Counted from the stretch's first letter, positions 15,931 through 24,019 are shown. The stretch: DNA of 64,000 bases from an uncultured Oscillospiraceae bacterium (GCA_900542145.1 UQMF01000001.1:124001-188000); one strand, 5' to 3'. Program-made: numbers and translations. The notes: generated by a model not told the origin, from the letters alone.

Positions 15931-15974
15931 TGTATCAAGGTCAACAAATGATACTATTAAAGAGGAGTGATCTT

Positions 15975-16247
15975 ATGAAAATCAATGTGACCGGCGGAAC
16001 ACTTCCGCAGCAGGAAATAGACTACTACACCGAAATGGCGCTGAAGAAGTACCCGGAGAGGAACATCACCGCCATTGACATGGACATAGACGGGGATTAC
16101 GTCAACTGCACCTACCACTTCTGTGATCAGCCGTTCGAGCGAATCCGCCGCATAACCGGCTACCTGGTGGGGACCCTCGACAGGTTCAACAACGCCAAGA
16201 GAGCCGAGGAAGCCGACCGAGTAAAACACGGGCTTACCCAGCAATAA
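15975..16247 (+). CDS. Small protein resembling the tail of class III ribonucleotide reductase (NrdD)
   Basis: The 90-residue product has no signal peptide. Its C-terminal half, with ERIRRITGYLVGTLDR (about 53-68) and AKRAEEADRVKH (about 72-83), resembles the segment near the C-terminus of anaerobic ribonucleoside-triphosphate reductases, where a CGYLG...DRVKH-type motif precedes the glycyl radical region. Here the metal-binding Cys pairs and the radical Gly region are missing, so it cannot be a reductase by itself. It might bind NrdD or its activator, or be annotated by similarity only. The ATG at 15975 follows AAAGAGGAGTG. No nrdD or nrdG is in the window. Confidence 0.6.
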   Translation: MKINVTGGTLPQQEIDYYTEMALKKYPERNITAIDMDIDGDYVNCTYHFCDQPFERIRRITGYLVGTLDRFNNAKRAEEADRVKHGLTQQ

Positions 16248-16250
16248 AAT

Positions 16251-16274
16251 ATCTGGCTGCTCCGGCAGCCAGTC
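16251..16274 (+). repeat. First copy of 24-base direct repeat (terminator hairpin without U run)
   Basis: The hairpin CTGGCTGC-TCCG-GCAGCCAG, with the same flanking bases, recurs perfectly at 16412-16435. This first copy lies 3 bases after the small gene but lacks a following T run. Confidence 0.85.
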
Positions 16275-16411
16275 CAGCTTGTTGAAAAAGTGAAATTTGC
16301 CTGCGAAGCAGGCATTTAAAATACGTTTTTTGTCACGGGTCTCCCGTGGCAAAAAACACTTGCTGGGATGTTCGGCGGAAAAGCCCCTTTAGGGGATTTT
16401 TCGACGGTCTG
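16275..16411. repeat. MITE-like or REP-like intergenic element
   Basis: A 137-base non-coding insert lies between two identical 24-base copies of a terminator hairpin. Its ends are imperfect inverted repeats (CAGCTTGTTGAAAAAGT at the left, and CAGACCGTCGAAAAATC reading in from the right). Inside are three hairpins: GCCTGC/GCAGGC (16299-16313), GTTTTTTGTCACGGG with CCCGTGGCAAAAAAC (16325-16357) and CCCC/GGGG in an A/T frame (16384-16395). No ORF. It looks like a miniature mobile repeat, but only one copy is in this window. Confidence 0.55.
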
Positions 16412-16442
16412 ATCTGGCTGCTCCGGCAGCCAGTCTTTTTTT
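16412..16442 (+). terminator. Terminator (second copy of the direct repeat, with U run)
   Basis: CTGGCTGC (16414-16421) and GCAGCCAG (16426-16433) followed by TCTTTTTTT. This is the functional end for the small gene transcript. Confidence 0.85.
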
Positions 16443-16446
16443 AGCA

Positions 16447-16484
16447 TAAAAAAACTCCCCACCTTGCGATGAGGAGAATTTTTT
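16447..16484 (-). terminator. Probable terminator of the sugar ABC operon
   Basis: On the minus strand a short CTCC/GGAG stem with a 14-base loop is followed by seven T residues, directly after the last permease gene. The stem is weak, the U run strong. Confidence 0.5.
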
Positions 16485-16491
16485 GTGTACA

Positions 16492-17373
16492 TCAGCCCTT
16501 AACAGCACCGAGGGCAACGCCCTTAACGATGAACTTGGAAAGGCAAAGGTAGATAATTACAACAGGCAGAATGGAAAGAGCGATAGCAAGGTAGTTAACA
16601 CCGTAGTCGTTGACCTTATCCATTGCGAGGATACCCGCAACCATCATCGGCATTGTCTTCTGTTCGAAGTTACTTGAAATGAGGATCATGGAAGGAGTAT
16701 AGTAGTTGTTCCAGCTTGCAACGAATGCGAAGATAGCCTGAACTGCGAGCGCCGGCTTCAGCATAGGAAGCGCGATCGTAATGAACGTCCGGAACTCGCC
16801 GCTTCCGTCGATTCTGGCGGCCTCAACGATCTCCAGGGGGAAGGAAGACTTCATGTACTGGAGAATGAAGAATACCGTGGAAGGAGCTGCGATCGCAGGG
16901 AGGATCAGAGGCAGGTAGTTATCCTGGAGTCCGATCTGGATCATGAACTGTAAGAAACCGGTGGAAACGACCTGCATCGGGATCATCATAACTGCAAGAA
17001 TAAATGTTGTCGCAAACTTCTTGAGCTTGAAGTCGTAAACCGTAAGACCATATGCGGTGAGCGCAGAGAAAATAACAGTCAGGACTGTGGAGCATGCTGC
17101 GATCACGATACTGTTCCTGTAACCGATCCATACGTTGTAAACATCTGCGTAGGCATCTCTGGTCGTAAGGGTATTCCAGTTATCCAGGACATGTGTGCTG
17201 GGGATAAGGGTGATACCGCTTGATGTTATGTCCGAAGAAGCTCTGGTCGCATTGATGACCAGTATGTAAATCGGTAAAAGGCAGATGATAGTGAGAAGGA
17301 TACAAACAACGAATCTGATAATACCATGGACTTTTATGCTGGTTGAATAATCCTTGGTTGCCGTACTTGACAT
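16492..17373 (-). CDS. Sugar ABC transporter permease, MalG type
   Basis: The 293-residue inner-membrane protein is the second permease of a CUT1 carbohydrate importer. It has six predicted helices and the EAA loop (EIVEAARIDGSGEFRTFITIALP, about residues 180-202) that docks the ATPase. The C-terminus ends in ALGAVKG, typical of MalG-like proteins. It lies 15 bases after the MalF-type gene. The ATG follows GGAGGGTATG. No ATPase gene is in the operon; CUT1 systems in this group often share an MsmK-type ATPase encoded elsewhere. The sugar is not identifiable from sequence alone. Confidence 0.9.
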   Translation of the reverse strand: MSSTATKDYSTSIKVHGIIRFVVCILLTIICLLPIYILVINATRASSDITSSGITLIPSTHVLDNWNTLTTRDAYADVYNVWIGYRNSIVIAACSTVLTVIFSALTAYGLTVYDFKLKKFATTFILAVMMIPMQVVSTGFLQFMIQIGLQDNYLPLILPAIAAPSTVFFILQYMKSSFPLEIVEAARIDGSGEFRTFITIALPMLKPALAVQAIFAFVASWNNYYTPSMILISSNFEQKTMPMMVAGILAMDKVNDYGVNYLAIALSILPVVIIYLCLSKFIVKGVALGAVKG

Positions 17374-17388
17374 GTATTCATACCCTCC

Positions 17389-18369
17389 TTACTTGGACTT
17401 CTTGCGCTTCTTTACAGGAGCGGTAGAATCTGTGTTGAATCTGTAGATGATCAGACCGAATATCAGGGTTACGATAAACAGAAGCACGGAAGCGCCTGCC
17501 GAGTAACCGTAGTTCGGCTTGAGAGGATTGATGTGGAAGTTGTTATAGATGAATACCGCCACAGTTTCCAGGCTGTTCTTTACTGTACGTCCTTCGTGGA
17601 AGAGGTACGGGATATCGAACATCTGCAATCCACCGATCATTGATGTGATGAACACATAGATGAATATAGGCTTGAGAATAGGCATTGTGATGCGGAAGAA
17701 GGTATTTGCACCGCTGGAACCGTCGATGGAAGCCGCCTCATAGATAGACGGATCAATTCCGAAAATACCGGACATCAGCAGCAGTGTAGTGTTACCGAAC
17801 CACATCCAGGTCTGAATGAACCATACGAGGATTCTCGCACTCCAGACATTATCAACAAACTTGAAAGGTTCAAGTATTACTTCCCAATTTAATAAAAGAG
17901 CGTTTACAGCGTTGTACTTGTTATTGCCGAAAAGCATAAGGAACAGGGCGGCAACAGAGGACGCCGTGATGATGTTAGGCAGATACATTACTACCTTGAA
18001 GAAGCCAGTGCCCTTTAACTTGATTCTGACATCGGAGAACCATACTGCAAGAAGCAGTGAGAGCACAATCTGTAATACGAAGTTACCAGCCCAAAGAATG
18101 AGTGTGTTTCCAATGGATCTCATAAACTCCTCTTGGATTGCTGCACCCGGGCTGTATTTACCTTCCTGACCAAAAAGAAGCCACTGGAAGTTCTGTAATC
18201 CTACAAATTCATTAGCAGTGTCGCCATTGCCGCGAAAGCTCAGGAAAAACGTGTTAATGAGGGGATAAATCATAAAGAAAGCATACGCAATAAAAAATGG
18301 TAGTATGAACATATAGCCATATTTTGCATAGCTTATCATCTTACTGCGCTTCTGTGCTGCAGCATTCAT
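17389..18369 (-). CDS. Sugar ABC transporter permease, MalF type
   Basis: The 326-residue inner-membrane protein carries the first-permease pattern of CUT1 importers: YGYMFILPFFIAYAFFMIYP near the N-terminus, a long periplasm-side loop in an inserted segment (about 60-100) and an EAA loop with EAASIDGSSGANTFFRITMP (about 211-230). It forms a heterodimer with the MalG-type partner. The ATG follows TTGGAGGGTG. A large stem-loop separates it from the binding protein gene, which should lower its expression relative to that gene. Confidence 0.9.
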   Translation of the reverse strand: MNAAAQKRSKMISYAKYGYMFILPFFIAYAFFMIYPLINTFFLSFRGNGDTANEFVGLQNFQWLLFGQEGKYSPGAAIQEEFMRSIGNTLILWAGNFVLQIVLSLLLAVWFSDVRIKLKGTGFFKVVMYLPNIITASSVAALFLMLFGNNKYNAVNALLLNWEVILEPFKFVDNVWSARILVWFIQTWMWFGNTTLLLMSGIFGIDPSIYEAASIDGSSGANTFFRITMPILKPIFIYVFITSMIGGLQMFDIPYLFHEGRTVKNSLETVAVFIYNNFHINPLKPNYGYSAGASVLLFIVTLIFGLIIYRFNTDSTAPVKKRKKSK

Positions 18370-18398
18370 AGCACACCCTCCAATTTTTTTGTTAAAAA

Positions 18399-18452
18399 TT
18401 CAACGATACATTGCTTACGGGTTTTCGCCCGTAAGCAATTCATATCGTTGAA
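18399..18452 (-). terminator. Intercistronic stem-loop after the binding protein gene
   Basis: Two nested inverted repeats, TTCAACGATA/TATCGTTGAA (18399-18408, 18443-18452) and TTGCTTACGGG/CCCGTAAGCAA (18411-18421, 18427-18437 region), form a long hairpin between the binding protein and permease genes, followed on the minus strand by A/T-rich sequence with TTTTTAAC. Such a structure usually acts as a partial terminator or protects the upstream mRNA, raising binding-protein output. Confidence 0.75.
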
Positions 18453-18490
18453 AAGGTTATTCAGTTACAGTGCAGAGAAGTAACTACTGA

Positions 18491-19939
18491 TTACTCAACT
18501 ACAATGTCAGGGAATGTTGCAACTACAGACTTCTTGAATGCGTCTACAGCCTCTTCCTTGGTTGCGTATGTACCAGCGATGTAATCCTGTACAGCGGTGT
18601 TCAGGCAGGACTTGATCTTGGAGTCATACTCTGTGATCAGACCGTCCATCTTGATGTTGTTAGCGCCGTCAGCGAGAACTGCGAACTGGTCCTGACCGCC
18701 GAGGAGGTCATTCTTGTTGGTGCCAGCGTCGATGATAGCCTGCATAGCAACCTTGTTGTTGGTGAAGTCGCCGGTGAACTCAGCATACTTCTGCATTGTG
18801 TCAGCGTCAGTTGTGAAGAACTTTACGAACTCAGTAGCGAGGTCCTTGGTGTCGCACTTGGTGCTTGCTGCGAGCCATGTGCCGCCCCAGAAGTAACCGG
18901 TCGGACCCTGGCAGATGTTGTACTTGCCGAATGTAGGACCGGAGAGGTTGCCGTCGTCGTCCTTGGTAACACCCTCTGCCTGCCACAGCTGAGAACCATC
19001 AGAGTTGGTCATGCACCATGTGGAGAAGAAGTAACCCATTGTTGTGCCGTCCTGGCCTGCCTGGTACCAAGCGGGATCCCACTGCGGAACGCCTGCGAGG
19101 TAGTGGTTGTCAGCCATTGTCTTAGCAACATCGAAGAAGTCTTCAGCGGTGTCCATAACGAGCTTGCCGTCAACTACCCAAGGCTGAGTTCTGTTAGCAG
19201 CGTAAACCTGCCACAGACCACCCTCAGTTGCTGTCAGAGAGGTCTTGTTACCGGAAGCCTCGTAAACTGTCTTTGCAGTCTCCATGAAGGTATCCCAGTC
19301 CTTAACCTTCTCCTGCATCTCCTCAGGAGTCTTAACGCCGAGATATTCCTCAGCGAGGTCGGTTCTGTAAACGAATCCGCCGGGAGCAGCCTGGAAGGAA
19401 GCACCCTTCAGAACGCCGTTCTTATCCTTACCGATCTGTACGGTGTAGTCATAAGCGTTTGCGTAATCAGCCTCAGTGATTCCGAGATCGGACAGAGGAG
19501 CAACCAGTGTGTCATCGTTGATGTACTGGAGGATCCAGTCAGCCTCAAGACACATCAGGTCAGCGTCGCCGTCGCCTGAGAGGTACTGAGCATACTGGTC
19601 ACGAGCGCCCTCACCGTTGTCGCCAACACCCTTGATAACGATCTGATCCTCAGAGTAACCCTTCTCCTGGCAGAACAGCTTAACCATGTTCTTGATATCG
19701 GAGTTACCGGTCCAAGCGAGGATGGTCAGTGTTTCCTCAGAAGAGAGAGCGGAATCACCAGCATTGCTGGAATCATCAGCTGCGCTGGAGTCAGCTGCGC
19801 TAGAGTCAGCTGCGCTGGAGTCAGCTGCGCTGGAGTCAGCTGCGCTGGAATCACCGCTGGAACCGTTGTCCTTGGAGCAGCCGGCAAAGGACAGAACTGC
19901 AGCAGATGCAAGCAGAGCTGCTAAAATTCTTTTCTTCAT
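18491..19939 (-). CDS. Extracellular sugar-binding lipoprotein of a CUT1 ABC importer
   Basis: The 482-residue product is a family 1-type solute-binding protein. It has a lipoprotein signal (MKKRILAALLASAAVLSFAGC, Cys21 lipidated), a linker with five SSAAD repeats (about 33-55), then the binding domain from ETLTILAWTGNSDIKNMVKLF onward with features such as WDTFMETAKTVYEASG and FFTTDADTMQKYAE. It captures a sugar or oligosaccharide outside the cell and hands it to the MalF/MalG-type permeases encoded downstream. The ATG follows GGGAGGAAAA. A 620-base upstream region holds two LacI/CcpA-type operators. Confidence 0.9.
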   Translation of the reverse strand: MKKRILAALLASAAVLSFAGCSKDNGSSGDSSAADSSAADSSAADSSAADSSAADDSSNAGDSALSSEETLTILAWTGNSDIKNMVKLFCQEKGYSEDQIVIKGVGDNGEGARDQYAQYLSGDGDADLMCLEADWILQYINDDTLVAPLSDLGITEADYANAYDYTVQIGKDKNGVLKGASFQAAPGGFVYRTDLAEEYLGVKTPEEMQEKVKDWDTFMETAKTVYEASGNKTSLTATEGGLWQVYAANRTQPWVVDGKLVMDTAEDFFDVAKTMADNHYLAGVPQWDPAWYQAGQDGTTMGYFFSTWCMTNSDGSQLWQAEGVTKDDDGNLSGPTFGKYNICQGPTGYFWGGTWLAASTKCDTKDLATEFVKFFTTDADTMQKYAEFTGDFTNNKVAMQAIIDAGTNKNDLLGGQDQFAVLADGANNIKMDGLITEYDSKIKSCLNTAVQDYIAGTYATKEEAVDAFKKSVVATFPDIVVE

Positions 19940-20127
19940 AGATTTTTCCTCCCAAAATAGGTTTCATTTCGTTCCGTTGTGGAACTGATTTACTCATCGG
20001 GGTCCTGCGGCTGATAATACTCTGTCTGAGCAGCATTCATAACCGCGCCTCGATTACATTTGTAAGTTTATCATAAAAGCTTTGATTTTTCAAGTCCTTT
20101 TTTATAACTTTTTTCACAGTGTAATTG

Positions 20128-20141
20128 GGAAAACGTTTTCA
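20128..20141. promoter_or_regulatory. Catabolite-responsive or LacI-type operator 1
   Basis: GGAAAACGTTTTCA is nearly palindromic around CG and fits the cre consensus (TGWNANCGNTNWCA) except at one base. It lies about 190 bases upstream of the binding protein start, suggesting carbon control by CcpA or a local LacI-family regulator. Confidence 0.55.
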
Positions 20142-20316
20142 ATTTTCACCTGTTGTTCACTTTCACAACACCTCCTTTGAATTTATTAAGTAAATCCCAG
20201 CAATTTACTCTGTCAATCTTAATCGCTTGGTAATGCGCTTTTGTGAGTTGTCCAATGCACTTTTTCTTTCGATTCAGCCGATTTTGTAACTGCTTTGTAA
20301 CCAAGTTGTAATCATT

Positions 20317-20350
20317 CATTTGTGCAAAGTGCTGAAAAATTGCACAAATG
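20317..20350. repeat. Perfect 11-base inverted repeat upstream of the sugar importer
   Basis: CATTTGTGCAA (20317-20327) and TTGCACAAATG (20340-20350), with a 12-base centre, lie four bases from the second cre-like site. It could be a regulator site or an RNA hairpin. The stretch 19940-20517 otherwise holds no gene. Confidence 0.6.
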
Positions 20351-20353
20351 CAT

Positions 20354-20367
20354 TGTAAACGTTATCA
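20354..20367. promoter_or_regulatory. Catabolite-responsive or LacI-type operator 2
   Basis: TGTAAACGTTATCA matches the cre consensus at all defined positions. It is about 415 bases upstream of the binding protein gene, close to the inverted repeat at 20317-20350. Confidence 0.6.
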
Positions 20368-20517
20368 CTGCGTATATTTCCGCAAATCCTTTTGTAATAA
20401 CGAATTGTATGCTTCCCGACATTCGTGTAAACACTCGGTTAGTTTTCATGAACCTGCTTCCGTTTTATGCATATTAGACAATCCGCCATTTTATGTGTTT
20501 AAAATCTGAAAAGAAAA

Positions 20518-20543
20518 ATCCTCCGCAGCGGACTGCGGAGGAT
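20518..20543 (-). terminator. Terminator of the carboxyltransferase operon
   Basis: ATCCTCCGCAG (20518-20528) and CTGCGGAGGAT (20533-20543); on the minus strand TTTTTCTT follows. Confidence 0.9.
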
Positions 20544-20561
20544 CGTGTTATTCAATAGTGA

Positions 20562-21965
20562 TCAGACGGGGTGTACCTTGTTGGTCTTGTCAGCGTGGTC
20601 AGCGTCGATTCCAACCTGTCTGTCGGTGCGCTTCTCAAAGAACTTCGGAGCTACCTTCGGGAACATAGCGTAGGTCAGGACGTCCTCAACGGAAGCGTCG
20701 GGAACATACTGCTTAACCTCTTCCTTCATCACGTCATACTCCGGCTTGAGCAGGTCAGCAGGACGGCATGTGATGGGCTCCTCTGCACCGAGGATCTTCT
20801 TCTGGAACTCGGGATCAATAGCGACAGGCGTCTTGCCGTATTCACCCTTGACAAGTCCCTTGAACTCCTTGGTAACAGTCTTGTAGCGCTCGCCGGTGAT
20901 TACGTTAAACACTGCCTGAGTACCAACGATCTGGGAGGTAGGTGTAACGAGGGGCGGGAATCCGGAATCCTTACGAACGCGCGGAACTTCCTGGAGAACA
21001 GCCTCAAGCTGATCTGCCTTGCCAGCCTGCTTCAGCTGAGAGAGCAGGTTGGAGAGCATTCCGCCCGGTACCTGGTAAATGAGCGCATTGGTATTTGTAG
21101 CCAGCATGGATGGATCCAGCAGGCCGTTGTCGATGTACTTCTTGCGGAGCTTCATGAAATAGTCGCGGATCTCGTTCAGCTTAACGAGGTCAAGACCGGT
21201 ATCGTACTCTGTGCCCTGGAAAGTAGCCACGATGGACTCAGTCGGAGCGTGGGAAGTACCCAGAGCCAGCGGCGACATAGCGGTATCAACGCCGTCAACG
21301 CCTGCCTCTACCGCCTTCATAATGCACATGGAAGCCAGACCGGAAGTGTAGTGTGTATGCAGCTGGATCGGGATCTTAACGGTAGCCTTGAGATCCTTTA
21401 CAAGGCTTGCAGCCTCGTACGGAGTCAGCAGGGCTGCCATGTCCTTGATGCAGATGGAATCTGCGCCGGCATTCTCGATCTGCTTAGCGTAGTTCATGTA
21501 GTACTCGTGAGTGAATACCTCGCCGAGGGTATAGGAGATAGCTACCTGAGCGTGACCCTGCTCCTTCTTTGCTGCCTTGATGGCAGTTTCAAGGTTGCGG
21601 ATATCGTTCAGTGCGTCGAAGATACGGATTATGTCGATACCGTTGGCGATGGACTTCTGTACGAAGTACTCAACCAGATCGTCGGCATAGTGACGGTAGC
21701 CCAGCATGTTCTGTCCTCTGAACAGCATCTGGAGCTTAGTATTCGGCATTTCCTTTCTCAGGATACGCAGTCTTTCCCACGGATCCTCGTCCAGGAAGCG
21801 AATGCAGGAATCGAATGTAGCGCCGCCCCAGCACTCAGCAGAGTAGAATCCGATCTTGTCCATCTCGGAAAGGATAGGACGCATGTCGTCCATAGACATT
21901 CTTGTGGCGAGCAGTGACTGGTGCGCGTCACGAAGAACGGTTTCAGTTATCTTTAATTTTGCCAT
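20562..21965 (-). CDS. Oxaloacetate decarboxylase alpha / transcarboxylase 5S-type carboxyltransferase
   Basis: The 467-residue cytoplasmic protein transfers CO2 between carboxybiotin and pyruvate/oxaloacetate. It has the HMG-like TIM barrel with TVLRDAHQSLLATRM (8-22), the lysine region ADSICIKDMAALLTPYEA (about 165-182, carbamylated Lys in the family) and the metal-binding QLHTHYTSGLASM, followed by the conserved PYC/OADA C-terminal domain (about 300-450). It lacks a biotinyl domain, which is encoded separately just upstream, as in the 5S subunit of propionibacterial transcarboxylase. I chose the ATG at 21965, which follows AAGGAGAAGC; an upstream in-frame ATG at 22019 lies inside the preceding gene. 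Last gene of three. Confidence 0.88.
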   Translation of the reverse strand: MAKLKITETVLRDAHQSLLATRMSMDDMRPILSEMDKIGFYSAECWGGATFDSCIRFLDEDPWERLRILRKEMPNTKLQMLFRGQNMLGYRHYADDLVEYFVQKSIANGIDIIRIFDALNDIRNLETAIKAAKKEQGHAQVAISYTLGEVFTHEYYMNYAKQIENAGADSICIKDMAALLTPYEAASLVKDLKATVKIPIQLHTHYTSGLASMCIMKAVEAGVDGVDTAMSPLALGTSHAPTESIVATFQGTEYDTGLDLVKLNEIRDYFMKLRKKYIDNGLLDPSMLATNTNALIYQVPGGMLSNLLSQLKQAGKADQLEAVLQEVPRVRKDSGFPPLVTPTSQIVGTQAVFNVITGERYKTVTKEFKGLVKGEYGKTPVAIDPEFQKKILGAEEPITCRPADLLKPEYDVMKEEVKQYVPDASVEDVLTYAMFPKVAPKFFEKRTDRQVGIDADHADKTNKVHPV

Positions 21966-21981
21966 CTTGCTTCTCCTTAAA

Positions 21982-22347
21982 TTATGCGTTGAGTGTAGCC
22001 ACAACAGCGCCGGTTTCAACAGCCTCGCCCTTGGTTACGTTGATGGAAGCAACAACGCCATCTCTGTCGGAAACGATATCGTTCTCCATCTTCATAGCCT
22101 CGAGAACTGCGATAACAGTACCGTTGGTTACCTTGTCGCCAACCTTGACCTTTACGTCAACGATGGTGCCGTTCATAGGAGCGTTTACAGAAGCGTTGCC
22201 CTGTGCGCCGGCAGGAGCAGCTGCCTTCTTAGCAGGAGCAGCCTTCTTGGGAGCGGGAGCAGCAGCCACTGCGGGAGCGGAGCCGTCAGCCTCGTCTACA
22301 GTTACGTCATAAGCATTGCCATTTACGGTGATGGTGTATCTTTTCAT
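21982..22347 (-). CDS. Biotin carboxyl carrier protein
   Basis: The 121-residue protein has an Ala/Pro/Lys-rich hinge (24-52) and a C-terminal biotinyl domain with EAMKMEND; Lys86 is the biotin attachment site. It swings carboxybiotin between the two carboxyltransferases encoded on either side of it. Size and layout match the 1.3S subunit of transcarboxylase or the gamma/alpha-tail carrier of decarboxylases. The ATG follows AGAGAGGTTTTTGAA. It lies 24 bases after the first gene and 16 before the third. Confidence 0.93.
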   Translation of the reverse strand: MKRYTITVNGNAYDVTVDEADGSAPAVAAAPAPKKAAPAKKAAAPAGAQGNASVNAPMNGTIVDVKVKVGDKVTNGTVIAVLEAMKMENDIVSDRDGVVASINVTKGEAVETGAVVATLNA

Positions 22348-22371
22348 TTCAAAAACCTCTCTGTTTATATA

Positions 22372-23697
22372 TTAGAATACGAAATTAACGTGCTTTCTGG
22401 TGGGAGCTGCAACTCTCTTGCTGGAGCACATATCCACAGCGGAAGCTACAGCCTGCTTGGTATCCTCGGCAGCGATAACGCCGTCGATCATGCCAAGAGA
22501 AGCCGCCTTGAACGGAGTGGAATCCACCTCTTCGCCCATGAATACCTTTGCTGCCTCTGCGCTGAGGGGAGCGATGTAGGTGTTCTCCCATGCGAAGGTG
22601 AGGTCAGCGCTGTCGAATGCTGCATAAGCGGAACCTACCGCCTTGCCGGTGATCAGATTGATCTTGGTGGTGGTAGCGGAAGCGTATACCTGCGCCAGCT
22701 TAGCTGCGTCGCGTACCGAACCAGCAAGCTCTGCTGCACTGGAAGCCTCGAATCCCTCGGTGTTCACGATGGTAACAACCGGGATAGAGAATACGTCAGC
22801 GAGCTGAACAAATCTAGCGATCTTTGCGCTGTCAGCAGCGGTGAGCTTTGCAGCCTTGTCTGTAGCGACAAATGCAACTGTAGCCCAGTTTACGCTGGCG
22901 AAAGCGGTGTAAGCTGCGGTGCCGAACTCAGCGCCCAGCTCAACAACGGAGTTCTTGTCGGCGAGAGCCGCAACCAGAGCCGCGCCCTTGAGAGAAGCGG
23001 AAACAGCTGCGTCGTTCTCTGCGAACTCGTCGTTGCCTGCGAGGGAGATATTGTTTGCCGGCAGGATAGCAGCCAGCTTCTTAGCCTTTGCAATTGCGTC
23101 AGCATCGTCCTTTGCGAGGATATCAGCAACGCCGGACTTAGCTGCGTTTGCAGCCTTGCCTGCACCCTCGAGCTTGCCGTCGGGTGTATTGAACGGAGCT
23201 GTCAGGAACAGCTCAGCCTTCTCAGTCATGATGGTGACGTCAGCCATAGCAGCGATAACGGCAGCCGCGCCTGCACATACGCCGGTAACTACCGCGATCT
23301 GCGGAACCACGCCGGAAATAGCAGCGGAAGCCTTGATGATATCGCCGTAGTCAGCGAGTACTTCCATACCCTCGTTGATATCGCCACCCTTACTGTCGAA
23401 GAATGCGACAACGGGAGCGCCGTTCTTTGCAGCCAGCTCATAGATCTTCTTGATCTTGAGAGCAGCGCTCTTGTCAACTGCTCCGCCCCTGACAGAAACG
23501 TCCTGAGCGTATGCGTAAACAGAAGCGCCGTTTATTGAACCGCAGCCTGCTGCAACGCTGCTGACCGCGCCGTCGGCTGACAGGAATTTGTCAAGCTCGG
23601 TGAAGCTGTCCTCGTCAAAGAGAGCAGTCAGTCTTTTTCTTGCGTCGCTGTCCGGAACATTCTGTTCCATCTCAGCCAGTGTCTTTGAAAACGCCAT
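22372..23697 (-). CDS. Acyl-CoA carboxyltransferase-like subunit (transcarboxylase 12S / MmdA type, divergent)
   Basis: The 441-residue protein belongs to the carboxyl transferase domain family (crotonase-like fold, two halves at about 40-220 and 230-430). The first half has VYAYAQDVSVRGGAVDKSAALKI and a GVCAGAAAVIAAMAD loop; the second has VTIVNTEGF and GKAVGSAYAAF. These correspond to the methylmalonyl-CoA binding subunit of decarboxylases and transcarboxylase. It is shorter than the usual ~510 residues and unusually rich in alanine, so the acyl-CoA substrate is uncertain. I chose the ATG at 23697 after TTGGAGGAG rather than an in-frame ATG 36 bases upstream. It heads the three-gene operon. 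Confidence 0.82.
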   Translation of the reverse strand: MAFSKTLAEMEQNVPDSDARKRLTALFDEDSFTELDKFLSADGAVSSVAAGCGSINGASVYAYAQDVSVRGGAVDKSAALKIKKIYELAAKNGAPVVAFFDSKGGDINEGMEVLADYGDIIKASAAISGVVPQIAVVTGVCAGAAAVIAAMADVTIMTEKAELFLTAPFNTPDGKLEGAGKAANAAKSGVADILAKDDADAIAKAKKLAAILPANNISLAGNDEFAENDAAVSASLKGAALVAALADKNSVVELGAEFGTAAYTAFASVNWATVAFVATDKAAKLTAADSAKIARFVQLADVFSIPVVTIVNTEGFEASSAAELAGSVRDAAKLAQVYASATTTKINLITGKAVGSAYAAFDSADLTFAWENTYIAPLSAEAAKVFMGEEVDSTPFKAASLGMIDGVIAAEDTKQAVASAVDMCSSKRVAAPTRKHVNFVF

Positions 23698-23796
23698 TTT
23701 AACTCCTCCAATAACTGCTATTGAGATCGGCATGGAACGCCTGAAAAATGCTTCCGGGCATAGTTCCGCCGTCTTAATTAAAATTTATCCACAATA

Positions 23797-23825
23797 ATTA
23801 TACTACATCGTGATAAAAATAACAA
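23797..23825 (-). promoter_or_regulatory. Promoter of the carboxyltransferase operon
   Basis: On the minus strand TTGTTA (23825-23820) and TATAAT (23802-23797), 17-base spacer, 100 bases before the first gene. Between it and the next terminator (23826-23993) no gene is visible. Confidence 0.7.
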
Positions 23826-23993
23826 GCACAATTTCGGTTTTTTTGAATTTTTTATCTATCCGACAAAAATACATTTGCCATCAGCCCCTATTTTAGACAT
23901 TTTACATATTTCCGGTGACGTTTCCGGCAGCAAAAGGAAGCCCACCAGATGTCACGGAAGCTTTGAAAACAAAATTTTATGTGCAAAAAAGCA

Positions 23994-24019
23994 GCTCCCG
24001 GGGCGGATTCCACGGGAGC
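23994..24019 (-). terminator. Terminator of the scpAB-dacF-rluB operon
   Basis: GCTCCCG (23994-24000) and CGGGAGC (24013-24019); on the minus strand GCTTTTTTGC follows. Confidence 0.85.

Noticed and set aside
16251..16435. CRISPR-like repeat pair
   Set aside because: Only two copies with one 137-base interval containing hairpins; no cas genes and no regular spacing.
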